Source: Cryobacterium inferilacus
GTDB lineage: Bacteria > Actinomycetota > Actinomycetes > Actinomycetales > Microbacteriaceae
DNA length: 64,000 nucleotides
Assembly (NCBI RefSeq): GCF_019599185.1
Contig: NZ_JAIEUL010000002.1
Location: forward strand, 124,001-188,000
Reading direction: 5' to 3'
Below are positions 1 through 9,137 of the stretch, one piece after another (the first letter of the stretch is position 1; each line of letters begins with the position of its first letter). Made by a program: the position numbers and the translations under genes. The notes under the pieces are model-generated. The model did not search any database and had not been told where the DNA came from. It was given only the letters and a program-made list of their open reading frames with translations.

Positions 1-843
1 GCCAAGGCCAAGGTCTACGACAACACCGCCGTCGCCTGCGTGTACAACAAGGCCGACCTCGCCACCATGCGCATGGTCGAAGACGCCGAGGTGCAGGACG
101 GCGCACGGGCGATCGGGTTCGGGCTCGGCGTGCCGGGCCCGAGCGACCTCGGCATCGTGGACGGCATCCTCTGCGACCGGGCCTTCCTGGAGGACCGCTT
201 CGACACCGCGATCGAGCTGTGCACCGTGGCCGACCTCGCGACGGCGGGCCTGGCCGCACCGCACATCGTGGCGAACGTCCTGGCCGCTGCGGCCCTGGCC
301 CGCTCCTTCGACGTCGCACCCGGTGCCATCCGTACCGCGCTGGAGACCTTCCACCTGGACGCCCACCGCATCGAGGTCGTCGCCACCAGCGCCGGCGTCA
401 GCTGGGTCGACGACTCCAAGGCCACCAACCCGCACGCGGCGGACGCCTCCCTGGCGGCATACGATTCCGTCGTCTGGCTCGTCGGCGGCCTGCTCAAGGG
501 CGTGGACATCGACGCCCTCGTCGCCAAGCACGTCGGACGGCTCCGTGGCGCCGTGGTGATCGGTGTGGAGCGCAACGAAGTCCTCGCCTCATTCCGGCGA
601 CACGCCCCGGCCCTGCGCGTGTTCGAGATCGACTCAGATGACACTGGTGAGGTCATGCCGACCGCGGTCAGCCTGGCCGCGGCCCTGGCCGAGGCCGGTG
701 ACGTGGTTCTGCTGGCGCCCGCTGCGGCGTCGATGGACCAGTTCGCGAGTTATGCGGAACGCGGTGCGAAGTTCGCGGCGGCCGTGCACGATTATTTGGG
801 AGGTGGGTCGGATGACGACTCGTCCTCGACTCCGGGTGTCTGA
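1..843 (+). CDS. murD: UDP-N-acetylmuramoylalanine--D-glutamate ligase MurD, 5'-truncated by window edge
   Basis: Cytoplasmic Mur ligase that adds D-Glu to UDP-MurNAc-L-Ala in peptidoglycan precursor synthesis. Only the last 280 residues lie in the window; the reading frame is open from base 1, so the gene begins upstream and the ATP P-loop is not visible. The visible part covers the end of the central ATPase domain and the whole C-terminal domain. The Mur C-terminal signature DDSKATNPHA sits near fragment residue 137, followed by VVWLVGGLLKGVD and a final LLAPAAASMDQF segment, all typical of MurD. The stop lies 31 bases inside the next gene, ftsW, so the two are probably translationally coupled. 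Identity is secure from the motif and from the dcw neighbourhood. Confidence 0.96.
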   Translation, partial: AKAKVYDNTAVACVYNKADLATMRMVEDAEVQDGARAIGFGLGVPGPSDLGIVDGILCDRAFLEDRFDTAIELCTVADLATAGLAAPHIVANVLAAAALARSFDVAPGAIRTALETFHLDAHRIEVVATSAGVSWVDDSKATNPHAADASLAAYDSVVWLVGGLLKGVDIDALVAKHVGRLRGAVVIGVERNEVLASFRRHAPALRVFEIDSDDTGEVMPTAVSLAAALAEAGDVVLLAPAAASMDQFASYAERGAKFAAAVHDYLGGGSDDDSSSTPGV

Positions 844-2164
844 GCCCGGTCGCACCGATTCGACCCCGAGCACCGCCAGGGTCGCGCTCAGCCGGGTCAA
901 CCTCGGCAAGGTCTTCCGGGCGGAGTCCACCAACTACCTCCTCCTGCTCGGGACGACACTGTTCCTCGTGGTGTTCGGCCTGGTCATGGTGTTGTCCTCG
1001 TCCTCGGTTGATTCCTACCTGGAGAACGCCGGCTTCTTCGGCGGGCTGTTCCGCCAGGGCATTTTCGCCATGATCGGCATCCCGTTGATGCTCGTGATCA
1101 GCCGGATGCCGCTCACCTTCTGGAAGCGCATCGCCTGGCCCGCCCTTCTCGTGGCCTGTTTCTCCCAGTGCCTCGTGGTCTTCACGCCGCTTGGTGTCAC
1201 CGTGGCCGGAAACACGAACTGGCTGGACATCGCCGGAGTGCAGTTCCAACCCTCCGAAGCCATCAAGGTCGCCCTGGTGGTCTGGCTGGGAGTGGTCCTG
1301 GGCCAGAAGACGGACAAGCTCCACGACTGGCGGCACGTCTACATCCCCGTGTTCGGTGTCGGCGGCGGGGCCGTGATGCTCGTCATGATCGGCGGCGACC
1401 TCGGAACCGTCATCATCATGGCGGGGATTCTGTTCGGCGCCATGTTCTTCGCCGGCGTGCGGCTGCGGATGATCGCCCCGCCGCTGATCATCGGCGCGGT
1501 GCTGGGCGGGCTGCTCGCCATCTCCAGCGAGAACCGCCGCACCCGGCTGCTGAGCTTCGCCGTGGATTCCTGCGACACTCTCACCGGCGAGATCTCTGCG
1601 GCCTGCTGGCAACCCTTGCACGGCACCTGGGCGCTGGCCAACGGCGGCGTGTTCGGAGTGGGGCTGGGCAATTCCAAGGCCAAGTGGTCCTGGCTGCCCG
1701 CCGCGGACAACGACTACATTTTCGCGATCATCGGCGAGGAACTCGGACTGATCGGCGCCATCGTCGTGCTGCTGATGTTCGTCCTGCTCGCGTTCGCGTT
1801 CATCCGGATCCTGCGTGGCGCCTCGACCCTGCAGATCAAGGTGACGACGTCGGCGGTGATGGTCTGGATCATCGGTCAGGCCCTCGTCAACATCGGCGTC
1901 GTTCTCGGTGTGCTCCCGGTTCTCGGTGTGCCCCTTCCGCTCATCTCCGCCGGTGGTACCGCCCTGCTCACCACCCTGGCCGCGATCGGAGTCGTGCTCT
2001 CGTTCGCGCGTCACGACCACGATCAGCAGCACGAGGGGCCGGCAGCAGCAGCAGAGCGCAGCGCAGCCCAGCGCAGCACACGAGAGCGCAGCACCACCCA
2101 GCGCAGCACCAGCCCGCGCGTCACACCAGAGGCCGCTGCACCGAAACGAGGATCCACCCGATGA
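812..2164 (+). CDS. ftsW: Septal peptidoglycan polymerase FtsW (SEDS family)
   Basis: Integral-membrane SEDS glycosyltransferase that polymerises lipid II at the septum with a class B PBP. The 450-residue protein has a short polar N-terminus, then about ten hydrophobic segments starting near residue 38 (YLLLLGTTLFLVVFGLVMVLSSSSV). SEDS hallmarks are present: NWLDIAGVQFQPSEAIK, GGDLGTVIIM, and near the C-terminus NIGVVLGVLPVLGVPLPLISAGGTALL. The ATG at 812 is chosen because GGGAGGTGGG lies just upstream; a longer open frame begins inside murD but has no support. The C-terminal tail is Ser/Arg/Gln rich and low complexity, encoded by a run of AGCGCAGCAC-like repeats, which is common for actinobacterial FtsW. 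It overlaps murG by ATGA. Confidence 0.95.
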   Translation: MTTRPRLRVSEPGRTDSTPSTARVALSRVNLGKVFRAESTNYLLLLGTTLFLVVFGLVMVLSSSSVDSYLENAGFFGGLFRQGIFAMIGIPLMLVISRMPLTFWKRIAWPALLVACFSQCLVVFTPLGVTVAGNTNWLDIAGVQFQPSEAIKVALVVWLGVVLGQKTDKLHDWRHVYIPVFGVGGGAVMLVMIGGDLGTVIIMAGILFGAMFFAGVRLRMIAPPLIIGAVLGGLLAISSENRRTRLLSFAVDSCDTLTGEISAACWQPLHGTWALANGGVFGVGLGNSKAKWSWLPAADNDYIFAIIGEELGLIGAIVVLLMFVLLAFAFIRILRGASTLQIKVTTSAVMVWIIGQALVNIGVVLGVLPVLGVPLPLISAGGTALLTTLAAIGVVLSFARHDHDQQHEGPAAAAERSAAQRSTRERSTTQRSTSPRVTPEAAAPKRGSTR

Positions 2165-3249
2165 CGACGTATCTCTTGGCGGGCGGCGGAACCGCCGGCC
2201 ACGTCAACCCACTTCTCGCCGTCGCCGATGCCCTGAAGCTGCGGGACCCCGACGCCACCATCCTGGTGCTCGGCACCCAGGAAGGTCTCGAGGCCCGCCT
2301 CGTTCCCGCCCGCGGCTACGAATTGCTGTTCGTGCCCAGGCTGCCGTTCCCGCGCCGACCCAACCGGGCGGCCCTCTCGTTCCTGCCGCGGATGAACCGG
2401 GCGATCAACGATGTCGCGACCATGCTGCGCGAACGCCAGGTCGATGTCGTGGTCGGCTTCGGTGGCTACGTCGCCAGCCCCGCCTATCTGGCCGCACGTC
2501 GGGCGGGCGTTCCCATCGCGATCCACGAGGCCAACGCGAAGCCCGGCCTGGCCAATCGGCTGGGCGCCCGGATGTCCCACAATGTCGGCGTGGCCTTCGC
2601 TGGCACCCCGCTCCCGCACTCTCGTGTGGTCGGCATGCCGTTGCGTCACGAGATCGTGCAGCTGGACCGCGCGGCCACCAAGGCCGAGGCGCAGGAGTTC
2701 TTCGGCCTCGACCCGGCCCTGCCCACGCTGCTCGTCACCGGCGGGTCCCTCGGCGCCCGGCGGATCAATCGCACCGTGGTGGACTCGGCGGCGACGCTCA
2801 CCGCGTCCGGCTGGCAGGTCCTGCACATCACCGGTACCGCCGCCGAGGTCACCGACCCCGCGGTGCCCGGCTACCAGATGGTGGCGTACTGCGACCGGAT
2901 GGACCTGGCGCTCTCCGTCGCCGACGCGGCCGTGTCCCGCGCGGGTGCGGCGACCGTCAGTGAACTCTGTGCCCTGGGCATCCCGGCCGTGTATGTGCCG
3001 TACCCGGTCGGCAACGGCGAACAGCGCTTCAACGCGGCCGACGTCGTGCGCGCCGGCGGCGGAATCCTCGTGGACGACGCCGAGTTCGTGCCGGCCTGGG
3101 TCGATTCGGTGTTGCTCCCGGTGCTGGCCGATCCCGCCCGGATCCACGTCATGGGGGAGGCCGCCCGATCGGTCGGGATGCTAGACGGCACGACCCGCAT
3201 GATCGAACTCATCGACCAGGCCGCGCATCCGCCCAGGGTGAGACGCTAG
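2161..3249 (+). CDS. murG: UDP-GlcNAc:lipid I N-acetylglucosaminyltransferase MurG
   Basis: Membrane-associated GT-B glycosyltransferase converting lipid I to lipid II on the cytoplasmic face. 362 residues, normal length. It opens with the diagnostic glycine loop LLAGGGTAGHVNP (residues about 4-16); the second Rossmann domain starts with LLVTGGSLGARRIN, and the UDP-GlcNAc pocket is marked by SRAGAATVSELCALGIPAVYVPYP and GEQRFNAADV. ATG overlaps the ftsW stop (ATGA), implying coupling. About 137 bp follow before murC, containing a short GC hairpin directly after the stop. Confidence 0.97.
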   Translation: MTTYLLAGGGTAGHVNPLLAVADALKLRDPDATILVLGTQEGLEARLVPARGYELLFVPRLPFPRRPNRAALSFLPRMNRAINDVATMLRERQVDVVVGFGGYVASPAYLAARRAGVPIAIHEANAKPGLANRLGARMSHNVGVAFAGTPLPHSRVVGMPLRHEIVQLDRAATKAEAQEFFGLDPALPTLLVTGGSLGARRINRTVVDSAATLTASGWQVLHITGTAAEVTDPAVPGYQMVAYCDRMDLALSVADAAVSRAGAATVSELCALGIPAVYVPYPVGNGEQRFNAADVVRAGGGILVDDAEFVPAWVDSVLLPVLADPARIHVMGEAARSVGMLDGTTRMIELIDQAAHPPRVRR

Positions 3250-3269
3250 CCCCGTTGCCGCCGACGGGG
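3250..3269 (+). terminator. Short GC hairpin after murG, possible weak terminator or attenuator
   Basis: CCCCGT (3250-3255), eight-base loop, ACGGGG (3264-3269), beginning right after the murG stop. There is no T-run. The stem is only six pairs, so it may merely separate murG from murC expression. The rest of the gap to murC has two TTGAC-like boxes but no convincing -10. Confidence 0.3.
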
Positions 3270-3386
3270 CAGTGACCCGGCCCGTTCGCCGCCGCCTCTG
3301 CCGCCGCGTAACGTTGACCGCGTACCGTTGACACAGAACCGAAAACGTCGCACCACCCGCGCACCGCCAGCCAGAAAGACCGTCAC

Positions 3387-4841
3387 GTGATCAAGCCAGA
3401 CCTCACCCTCATCGTTCCCGAAGACCTCGGCACCGTGCATTTCGTGGGCATCGGCGGCTCGGGCATGAGCGGTATCGCCCGTCTCTTCCTGGCCGCAGGG
3501 CACACCGTGACCGGCTCCGATTCCCGCGAGTCCGAGAACGTCGAGACCCTGCGCGCCCTCGGTGCCACGATCGCCATCGGGCACGACGCCAAGAATGTGG
3601 GCGACGCCGACAGCCTCGTCGTGACCGGTGCGCTGTGGCAGGACAACCCCGAGTACGTACTCGCCACCGAACGCGGCCTGCCCGTGTTGCACCGGGCACA
3701 GGCCCTCGCCTGGCTGGTGCGGTCACACCGCCTGGTGTCGGTCGCGGGGGCACACGGCAAGACCACATCCACCGGCATGATCGTCACCGGCCTGCTGGGG
3801 CTCGGCCAGGACCCCAACTTCGTCAACGGCGGCGTGATCGAGTCCCTCGGCGTGAGCGCCGGCAGCGGCTCCGACGACCTCTTCGTGGTCGAGGCCGACG
3901 AATCCGACGGATCGTTCCTGCTCTACGACACCAGCGTCGCCCTGATCACGAACGTGGACCCCGACCACCTCGACCACTACGGCTCGCTCGAGGCCTTCGA
4001 AGCCGCCTTCGTCGAGTTCGCCCAGAACGCCACCGAGCTGGTCGTGGTCTCCTCTGACGACCCCGGCGCGGTGCGGGTCACCGGCCGGCTGAACGGACCT
4101 CGCATCATCACCTTCGGCGAGGCCGACGACGCCATGGTTCGAGTGCATTCCATCGGCACGTCGGGGCCCGTCGCCTTCACCGTCAGGTGGGAGGGCGTCG
4201 ACTACTCCGCGACCCTGCGTGTGCCCGGCCGGCACAATGCGATCAACGCCGCCGGCGCGTTCGCGGTTCTGGTCGGCCTCGGCTTCGATCCAGCCAGCTC
4301 GCTGGAGGCCGTGTCGGCGTTCGGCGGAACCCAGCGTCGCTTCGAACTGCACGGGACCGTCCGCGGCGTCAGCGTCTACGACGACTACGCGCACCACCCC
4401 ACCGAGGTCGCCGCAGCGCTCTCCGCCGCGCGCACCGTGGTGGGAACGGGGCGGATCATTGCCGTGCACCAGCCGCACCTGTACAGCCGCACCCGGCTCT
4501 TCGCCCAGGAATTCGCCGACGCGCTCGAGACGCATGCCGACCAGACCATCGTTCTCGCGGTCTACGGCGCCAGGGAGGACCCGGAGCCCGGTGTCACCGG
4601 CGCACTGGTGTCCGAGCGGTTCACCGACCCCTCCCACGTGGCCTTCATTCCCGAATGGCAGGATGCGGCCGACTACCTGGGCAGCATCGCCAGAGAGGGC
4701 GACTTCGTCGTCACCCTCGGTTGCGGTGACGTCTACCGGATCGTGCCCCAGCTGCTGGATTCGCTGGGCACGACCGAGGGCGCCGACGCCACTCGACCCG
4801 GCATTGCCGAGCCCACGCCCGTGACCGGGGACCGCGGATGA
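3387..4841 (+). CDS. murC: UDP-N-acetylmuramate--L-alanine ligase MurC
   Basis: Cytoplasmic Mur ligase adding L-Ala to UDP-MurNAc, the first peptide step of wall precursor synthesis. 484 residues with a GTG start. The N-terminal UDP-binding Rossmann domain has [17 protein letters not shown] (residues about 12-28); the ATP loop is [12 protein letters not shown] near residue 120; the central domain has [10 protein letters not shown] and [10 protein letters not shown]; the C-terminal domain has [12 protein letters not shown] weak purine stretch (AGAAAGACC) precedes the GTG. It ends 22 bp before ftsQ. All expected catalytic motifs are intact. Confidence 0.97.
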   Translation: MIKPDLTLIVPEDLGTVHFVGIGGSGMSGIARLFLAAGHTVTGSDSRESENVETLRALGATIAIGHDAKNVGDADSLVVTGALWQDNPEYVLATERGLPVLHRAQALAWLVRSHRLVSVAGAHGKTTSTGMIVTGLLGLGQDPNFVNGGVIESLGVSAGSGSDDLFVVEADESDGSFLLYDTSVALITNVDPDHLDHYGSLEAFEAAFVEFAQNATELVVVSSDDPGAVRVTGRLNGPRIITFGEADDAMVRVHSIGTSGPVAFTVRWEGVDYSATLRVPGRHNAINAAGAFAVLVGLGFDPASSLEAVSAFGGTQRRFELHGTVRGVSVYDDYAHHPTEVAAALSAARTVVGTGRIIAVHQPHLYSRTRLFAQEFADALETHADQTIVLAVYGAREDPEPGVTGALVSERFTDPSHVAFIPEWQDAADYLGSIAREGDFVVTLGCGDVYRIVPQLLDSLGTTEGADATRPGIAEPTPVTGDRG

Positions 4842-4863
4842 CCCTCGCGCCGGACCCACGGGC

Positions 4864-6087
4864 ATGAAGCGCCCCGCTGGCATACCCCAGTCGCCGCGGC
4901 CGGCCACGCCGCGGCAACCAGACCGGGCCACTCCCACCGCGGCAGAGCGACGGGTGCAGGGCACGGCACCGGATGCGTCGGCACCGGTAGCCGGGGTGCA
5001 GTCCAGGTCCGCCTCGACGGGCCGCACGGCCAAGCCGACCGGGCGTCAGGCGCAGCGGTCCTCGGAGCCTGACGCCACGACGGAACCGATCACGGTCGTT
5101 CTCTCGAGCTCAGACGACCGGCCCGCACCGGCCGCGCCGGCCGCGCCGGGCGGCGGCGGCGACACGAACGCATCCGTCCCGACCGCACCCGCTTCGGTCG
5201 CGCCTGGCAGGGCACTGCCCGCAACCGACGTCGGCGAACCGGGGACACCCGCGGCGACCCCCGGGCTGATTGGACGCCTGACCACCCGCCGGTCCCGCGC
5301 CGCGACCCCCGATGCGCCGCTCACCGCCCGCGAGGCGCGCGCCCGCCTCCGCGCGGCCCGCCGAGCACGCAAACAGTACGAACGCAGCGAGGTGCGCCGT
5401 TTCACCACCCGGTCCAGGCGTCGCCGCAATCTCTGGCTCGTCGCCGCCGGCACCACGGTCGCCCTGGTGGCGTTCGTACTCGTTGGCGTCTTCTCGCCCC
5501 TGATGGCGTTGCGCACCATCGAGGTCACCGGCACGAGCCGCATCCCCGCCGAAGACATCGTGCAGGCACTGGACGGCCAGGTCGGAACCCCCCTGCCGTT
5601 GCTCGATTTCGCCGAGGTGAAGGGGGAACTGAGCGAGTTCAGCCTCATCCGGAGCTACGTGACCGAGAGCCGTCCACCCGACACCCTGGTAGTGCGAATC
5701 GTGGAACGGGAACCGGTGGGCACCATCGCGTCCGCCGCCGGATTCGATCTGGTCGACGCCGCGGGCGTGGTCATCACCAGCGGGGTCGACCGGGCAGAGG
5801 GACCGCTCATCGACGCGGCCAACGGCGCCGGCGGAGCCGGGTTCCCCGCTGCCGTCGCCGTGATCGCGGCGCTGCCGGAGGGCATCCGCAGTCAGCTCGA
5901 TACCGTGACGGCCGCGACCAAGGACGACGTCACGTTGACGCTGGTCGGGGGAGCGCGGGTGGTCTGGGGCAACTCCGAACGCGCCGACTACAAGGCGATC
6001 GTGCTCTCCGCCCTGCTCGTGAGCCACCCGGTGGGCAGCGTCACCGAATACGACGTGTCCTCACCGGACAGTGCCGTGGTGCGCTGA
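4864..6087 (+). CDS. ftsQ: Cell division protein FtsQ/DivIB with long disordered N-terminus
   Basis: Bitopic divisome protein linking cytoplasmic and periplasmic division factors. 407 residues. Residues 1 to about 185 are Pro/Ala/Arg/Thr rich and probably disordered; a basic stretch (TTRSRRRRNL) precedes the single membrane helix (LWLVAAGTTVALVAFVLVGVF, about 192-212). The POTRA domain follows (LRTIEVTGTSRIPAEDIVQAL), then the FtsQ domain (ESRPPDTLVVRIVEREPVGTI and DAAGVVI). No clear ribosome site precedes the ATG at 4864, so the exact start is uncertain within the low-complexity region. ftsA, which often follows ftsQ in Gram-negatives, is absent, as usual in actinobacteria. Confidence 0.92.
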   Translation: MKRPAGIPQSPRPATPRQPDRATPTAAERRVQGTAPDASAPVAGVQSRSASTGRTAKPTGRQAQRSSEPDATTEPITVVLSSSDDRPAPAAPAAPGGGGDTNASVPTAPASVAPGRALPATDVGEPGTPAATPGLIGRLTTRRSRAATPDAPLTAREARARLRAARRARKQYERSEVRRFTTRSRRRRNLWLVAAGTTVALVAFVLVGVFSPLMALRTIEVTGTSRIPAEDIVQALDGQVGTPLPLLDFAEVKGELSEFSLIRSYVTESRPPDTLVVRIVEREPVGTIASAAGFDLVDAAGVVITSGVDRAEGPLIDAANGAGGAGFPAAVAVIAALPEGIRSQLDTVTAATKDDVTLTLVGGARVVWGNSERADYKAIVLSALLVSHPVGSVTEYDVSSPDSAVVR

Positions 6088-6174
6088 TCCGACCCGAAGC
6101 GACCGCTCGTCGTCGAGATCCACTCGGATATTCGCGACACGCGGGCGCGCCTCCCCAAGGCAGTCGGTGTGGCA

Positions 6175-6240
6175 CCTAACTTCGAATTTAGGAATTGCAT
6201 ACTCAGCATAACTTTAAGCTTCGAGTAGAGGTTTAGAGTT
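6175..6240 (+). promoter_or_regulatory. AT-rich ftsZ control region with imperfect 18-bp palindrome
   Basis: The last 80 bases before ftsZ are strikingly AT-rich against a GC-rich background. They begin with CCTAACTTCGAATTTAGG (6175-6192), which matches its own reverse complement except at one symmetric pair of positions. Several -10-like boxes follow: TAACTT (6209-6214), TAAGCT (6215-6220) and TAGAGT (6234-6239). TAAGCT would give a leader of roughly 30 bases carrying the GGAGG site at 6246-6250. No convincing -35 was found. The palindrome is a candidate operator by inference only. Confidence 0.45.
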
Positions 6241-6256
6241 CCACCGGAGGCCGGAC

Positions 6257-7444
6257 GTGTCAACTAATCAGAACTACCTAGCAGTCATCAAGGTTGTTGG
6301 AATCGGCGGAGGCGGCGTCAACGCCGTCAACCGCATGATCGAGCTCGGCCTCCGTGGGGTCGAGTTCATCGCCATCAATACGGATGCCCAGGCACTCCTG
6401 ATGAGCGATGCAGACGTCAAGCTCGACGTCGGCCGCGACCTCACCAGGGGTCTCGGCGCCGGAGCGGACCCCGAGGTCGGCCGTCGCGCCGCCGAGGACC
6501 ACGCTGAGGAAATCGAAGAGGCGCTGGCCGGGGCCGACATGGTCTTCGTCACGGCCGGTGAGGGTGGCGGTACCGGCACCGGTGGCGCTCCCGTCGTCGC
6601 CAGGATCGCCAAGTCCATCGGCGCCCTGACGATCGGTGTCGTCACCAAGCCGTTCGGCTTCGAGGGCAAGCGTCGTCAGGCTCAGGCCGAGACCGGCGTG
6701 GCTTCGCTCAAGAACGAGGTCGACACCCTCATCGTCGTTCCGAACGACCGCCTGCTGGAAATCAGCGACCGCGGCATCAGCATGCTCGAGGCCTTTGCCA
6801 CGGCAGACCAGGTGCTCCTCGCCGGTGTGCAGGGAATCACCGACCTGATCACCACCCCCGGCCTGATCAACCTCGACTTCGCCGACGTCAAGTCGGTCAT
6901 GCAGGGCGCAGGTTCGGCCCTGATGGGTATCGGCTCGTCGCGAGGCGCAGACCGGGCCATCAAGGCCGCCGAGCTCGCCGTTGCCTCGCCGCTGCTCGAG
7001 GCGTCCATCGATGGTGCCCACGGTGTGCTGCTGTCCATTCAGGGTGGCTCCAACCTCGGTATCTTCGAGATCAACGACGCCGCCAGACTGGTGCAGGAAG
7101 CCGTGCACCCCGAGGCCAACATCATCTTCGGTGCCGTGATCGACGACACCCTCGGCGACGAGGTGCGGGTCACCGTCATCGCCGCGGGCTTCGACGGCGG
7201 CGAGCCGGGTGCGAAGGCCGTCGAGGTTCGGCGTGCCGACCTCGTGGCCGCCGGCGTCGCTGCCGGCGCCACCGCTGCCGGCGGCTCTGCCATCGGCTCC
7301 GGTTCCGACGCGCCCGCGTACACCGTGGAAGAGTCCTCCGCATCGGTCTGGTCCACGGTCGATTCCGCCGCGAGCACCCCCGTCGCCGACCCGGCGTTCG
7401 AGGACGATTCAGACGATCTGGACATCCCCGACTTCCTCAAGTAA
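6257..7444 (+). CDS. ftsZ: Cell division GTPase FtsZ
   Basis: Tubulin-like GTPase that forms the Z ring. 395 residues, GTG start six bases after GGAGG. The N-terminal GTP-binding domain carries [13 protein letters not shown] and the tubulin signature GGGTGTG at residues 103-109; the T7 synergy region with [11 protein letters not shown] follows. A variable Ala/Ser-rich linker (about 315-380) leads to the conserved C-terminal peptide [10 protein letters not shown], the docking site for SepF and other partners. yggS starts directly at the next base after the stop. The AT-rich upstream region suggests its own promoter in addition to read-through from the mur genes. Confidence 0.98.
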   Translation: MSTNQNYLAVIKVVGIGGGGVNAVNRMIELGLRGVEFIAINTDAQALLMSDADVKLDVGRDLTRGLGAGADPEVGRRAAEDHAEEIEEALAGADMVFVTAGEGGGTGTGGAPVVARIAKSIGALTIGVVTKPFGFEGKRRQAQAETGVASLKNEVDTLIVVPNDRLLEISDRGISMLEAFATADQVLLAGVQGITDLITTPGLINLDFADVKSVMQGAGSALMGIGSSRGADRAIKAAELAVASPLLEASIDGAHGVLLSIQGGSNLGIFEINDAARLVQEAVHPEANIIFGAVIDDTLGDEVRVTVIAAGFDGGEPGAKAVEVRRADLVAAGVAAGATAAGGSAIGSGSDAPAYTVEESSASVWSTVDSAASTPVADPAFEDDSDDLDIPDFLK

Positions 7445-8161
7445 ATGGCCATTCCAGACCTACCCTCCCGGTTGGCGACCGTGCGCGACGGCATTGCCGA
7501 CGCCGCACGGTCCGCCGGTCGGCCCGTGGCCGACATCACGACGGTCGTCGTGACGAAGTTCCAGCCGGTGTCGTTGGTGCACGAGCTCCTCGAGCTTGGT
7601 GTACGCGATTTCGGCGAGAGCCGGCACCAGGAGGCGCAGGTCAAGGCCGCCGAGCTGGCCGGGAGCCCCGCCACCTGGCATTTTGTCGGCCAGGTTCAGG
7701 GCAAGAAGGCACGTCAGGTGCGCGCGTACTCGTCGGTGATCCACTCCGTCGATCGGGAGTCACTGGTGACCGCGCTGGGCACGCCGCCGAACGCGGAGAC
7801 CGCCGACGCATCCGTGACCGTCGACTGCTTCGTGCAGGTGAATCTCACCGACGACCCGGCCAGGGGCGGTGTGTCCATCCCCGACCTCGCTCCACTGGTC
7901 GAGAAGGTGCTCGGTACCCCCGCGCTCAACCTGCTGGGCTTGATGGCCGTGGCACCGCTCGGCACCGAACCGCGGCGGTCGTTCGCCCTGGTGGCCGAAC
8001 TCGGTGCCCAGATGCGGTCGATGGCGCCGGAGGCGCGCTATCTGTCGATGGGGATGTCCCAGGACTACGCGGCCGCCATTGCCGAGGGTGCGACACACCT
8101 GCGAATTGGCACCGCAATCACCGGGAATCGCCCGGCACCGGTTAATCTGAAAACGTCGTAA
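7445..8161 (+). CDS. yggS: YggS/YlmE-family PLP-binding protein (PLP homeostasis protein)
   Basis: Cytoplasmic PLP carrier/homeostasis protein of the alanine-racemase-like fold type III family; no catalytic reaction is firmly assigned to the family. 238 residues. The PLP-binding lysine lies in [10 protein letters not shown] (about residue 37), followed by [25 protein letters not shown] and the C-terminal [26 protein letters not shown], all family signatures. The ATG abuts the ftsZ stop with no gap. The usual Gram-positive partner gene pgeF (ylmD), commonly between ftsZ and yggS, is absent here. Confidence 0.92.
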   Translation: MAIPDLPSRLATVRDGIADAARSAGRPVADITTVVVTKFQPVSLVHELLELGVRDFGESRHQEAQVKAAELAGSPATWHFVGQVQGKKARQVRAYSSVIHSVDRESLVTALGTPPNAETADASVTVDCFVQVNLTDDPARGGVSIPDLAPLVEKVLGTPALNLLGLMAVAPLGTEPRRSFALVAELGAQMRSMAPEARYLSMGMSQDYAAAIAEGATHLRIGTAITGNRPAPVNLKTS

Positions 8162-8180
8162 TACCAACACGGAGGTCGAG

Positions 8181-8696
8181 ATGTCCAACCCGCTCAAGAA
8201 AACCATGGTCTACCTGGGTCTGGCAGACGAAGAGCTGGAATATGAGGAACCCGCCAAGGCTCCCGTCTCCACTCTCCCCACCCAGTCCGCGCACGCCGCG
8301 AACTCCCACGCTGCTGCTGCGCCCGTGACCGGGTCGCACTCCTCGGGCCGAGCACCGGTCACGCCGTTGCACAAGACCTCCACCCCCAAGAATGTTGTCG
8401 TGTCTGAAATGAACGAGATCCTCACCGTCCACCCCCGCCAGTACCGCGACGCCCAGGTCATCGCCGAGTCGTTCCGTGACGGCATCCCGGTCATCATCAA
8501 CCTGTCCCAGATGAGCGACGCGGATGCCCGCCGGCTGATCGACTTCGCCAGCGGCCTCTCGCAGGGCCTGTACGGCAAGATCGAGCGGGTGACGGCCAAG
8601 GTCTTCCTGCTGTCCCCGTCGCATGTCGTTATCTCGGGTGACAACGCCGCCGCCGAAGAAGGGGACGCTGACTCGTCCTTCTTCGCCCAGTCGTAA
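8181..8696 (+). CDS. sepF: Cell division protein SepF
   Basis: FtsZ membrane anchor that substitutes for FtsA in actinobacteria. 171 residues; ATG preceded by ACGGAGGTCGAG. The N-terminal amphipathic membrane-targeting helix is [12 protein letters not shown], then an acidic stretch and an Ala/Ser linker to about residue 70. The C-terminal SepF domain reads [60 protein letters not shown], ending with [13 protein letters not shown], which matches the family fold. It lies between yggS and yggT in the standard division-cluster order. Confidence 0.95.
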   Translation: MSNPLKKTMVYLGLADEELEYEEPAKAPVSTLPTQSAHAANSHAAAAPVTGSHSSGRAPVTPLHKTSTPKNVVVSEMNEILTVHPRQYRDAQVIAESFRDGIPVIINLSQMSDADARRLIDFASGLSQGLYGKIERVTAKVFLLSPSHVVISGDNAAAEEGDADSSFFAQS

Positions 8697-8702
8697 CCCA
8701 GC

Positions 8703-8999
8703 GTGTCACCTGTCGCGCTGATCGGATCGATCGCCTACCTCGTTCTCCTGCTGTACTTCTTCGTGCTCTGGGGGCGCTTCATCGTCGACCTCGTCCGCGG
8801 AGTCAACCGCTCGTGGCGGCCGCAGGGTTTTGTACTCGTGCTCACCGAGTTCGTGTACACCGTCACCGACCCGCCGGTCAATTTCTTCCGCCGTATCTTT
8901 CCGCCCCTCCGGATCGGACCGATCGCGTTGGACTTCGGCTGGACGCTGACGATGCTCTGCACCATCATCGCAATGTCGATTACGGGGTTTCTGCGTTGA
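8703..8999 (+). CDS. yggT: YggT/YlmG family membrane protein
   Basis: Small membrane protein of 98 residues with a GTG start six bases after the sepF stop. Two hydrophobic segments (about residues 4-27 and 74-97) flank a conserved YggT core, VYTVTDPPVNFFRRIFPPLRIGPIALDFGW. The family is genetically linked to sepF and divIVA and has been connected with septation or nucleoid and plastid organisation, but its biochemical role is unknown. The position between sepF and divIVA is the canonical one. Confidence 0.9.
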   Translation: MSPVALIGSIAYLVLLLYFFVLWGRFIVDLVRGVNRSWRPQGFVLVLTEFVYTVTDPPVNFFRRIFPPLRIGPIALDFGWTLTMLCTIIAMSITGFLR

Positions 9000-9027
9000 C
9001 CCGCAGCCTCGCCGGTGTCCCGGCATG

Positions 9028-9033
9028 TATTCT
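9028..9033 (+). promoter_or_regulatory. Predicted -10 box (TATTCT) for divIVA transcript
   Basis: TATTCT at 9028-9033 is preceded by TG, and lies six bases before an ATG that opens a 10-codon ORF. This matches the TANNNT-N6-start spacing seen at other genes in the window. Transcription from here would give divIVA a leader of about 98 bases. No good -35 is visible. Confidence 0.4.
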
Positions 9034-9039
9034 GGATCG

Positions 9040-9072
9040 ATGACGACCGACCGGCCCGGTACCGCACCGTAA
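9040..9072 (+). CDS. Putative leaderless 10-codon leader ORF upstream of divIVA
   Basis: ATG at 9040 opens MTTDRPGTAP followed by TAA. The ATG lies exactly six bases after the TATTCT box at 9028-9033, so it could be the 5' end of the mRNA. No homology can be claimed for ten residues. It may be a leader peptide coupled to divIVA expression, or chance; there are 65 untranslated bases before the divIVA ATG, including an AT-rich stretch just before its ribosome site. Confidence 0.3.
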   Translation: MTTDRPGTAP

Positions 9073-9137
9073 GCCTGTTGGTCGCACGCACGTGTTCGCA
9101 ACAACTGTTCTTTTAACAAGTTTTGAGGTGGAAAGCC

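Noticed and set aside
1168-2160. N-terminal extension of murG over ftsW
   Set aside because: Arg/Ala/Gly-rich out-of-frame translation of ftsW; the MurG fold begins exactly at the ATGA overlap.
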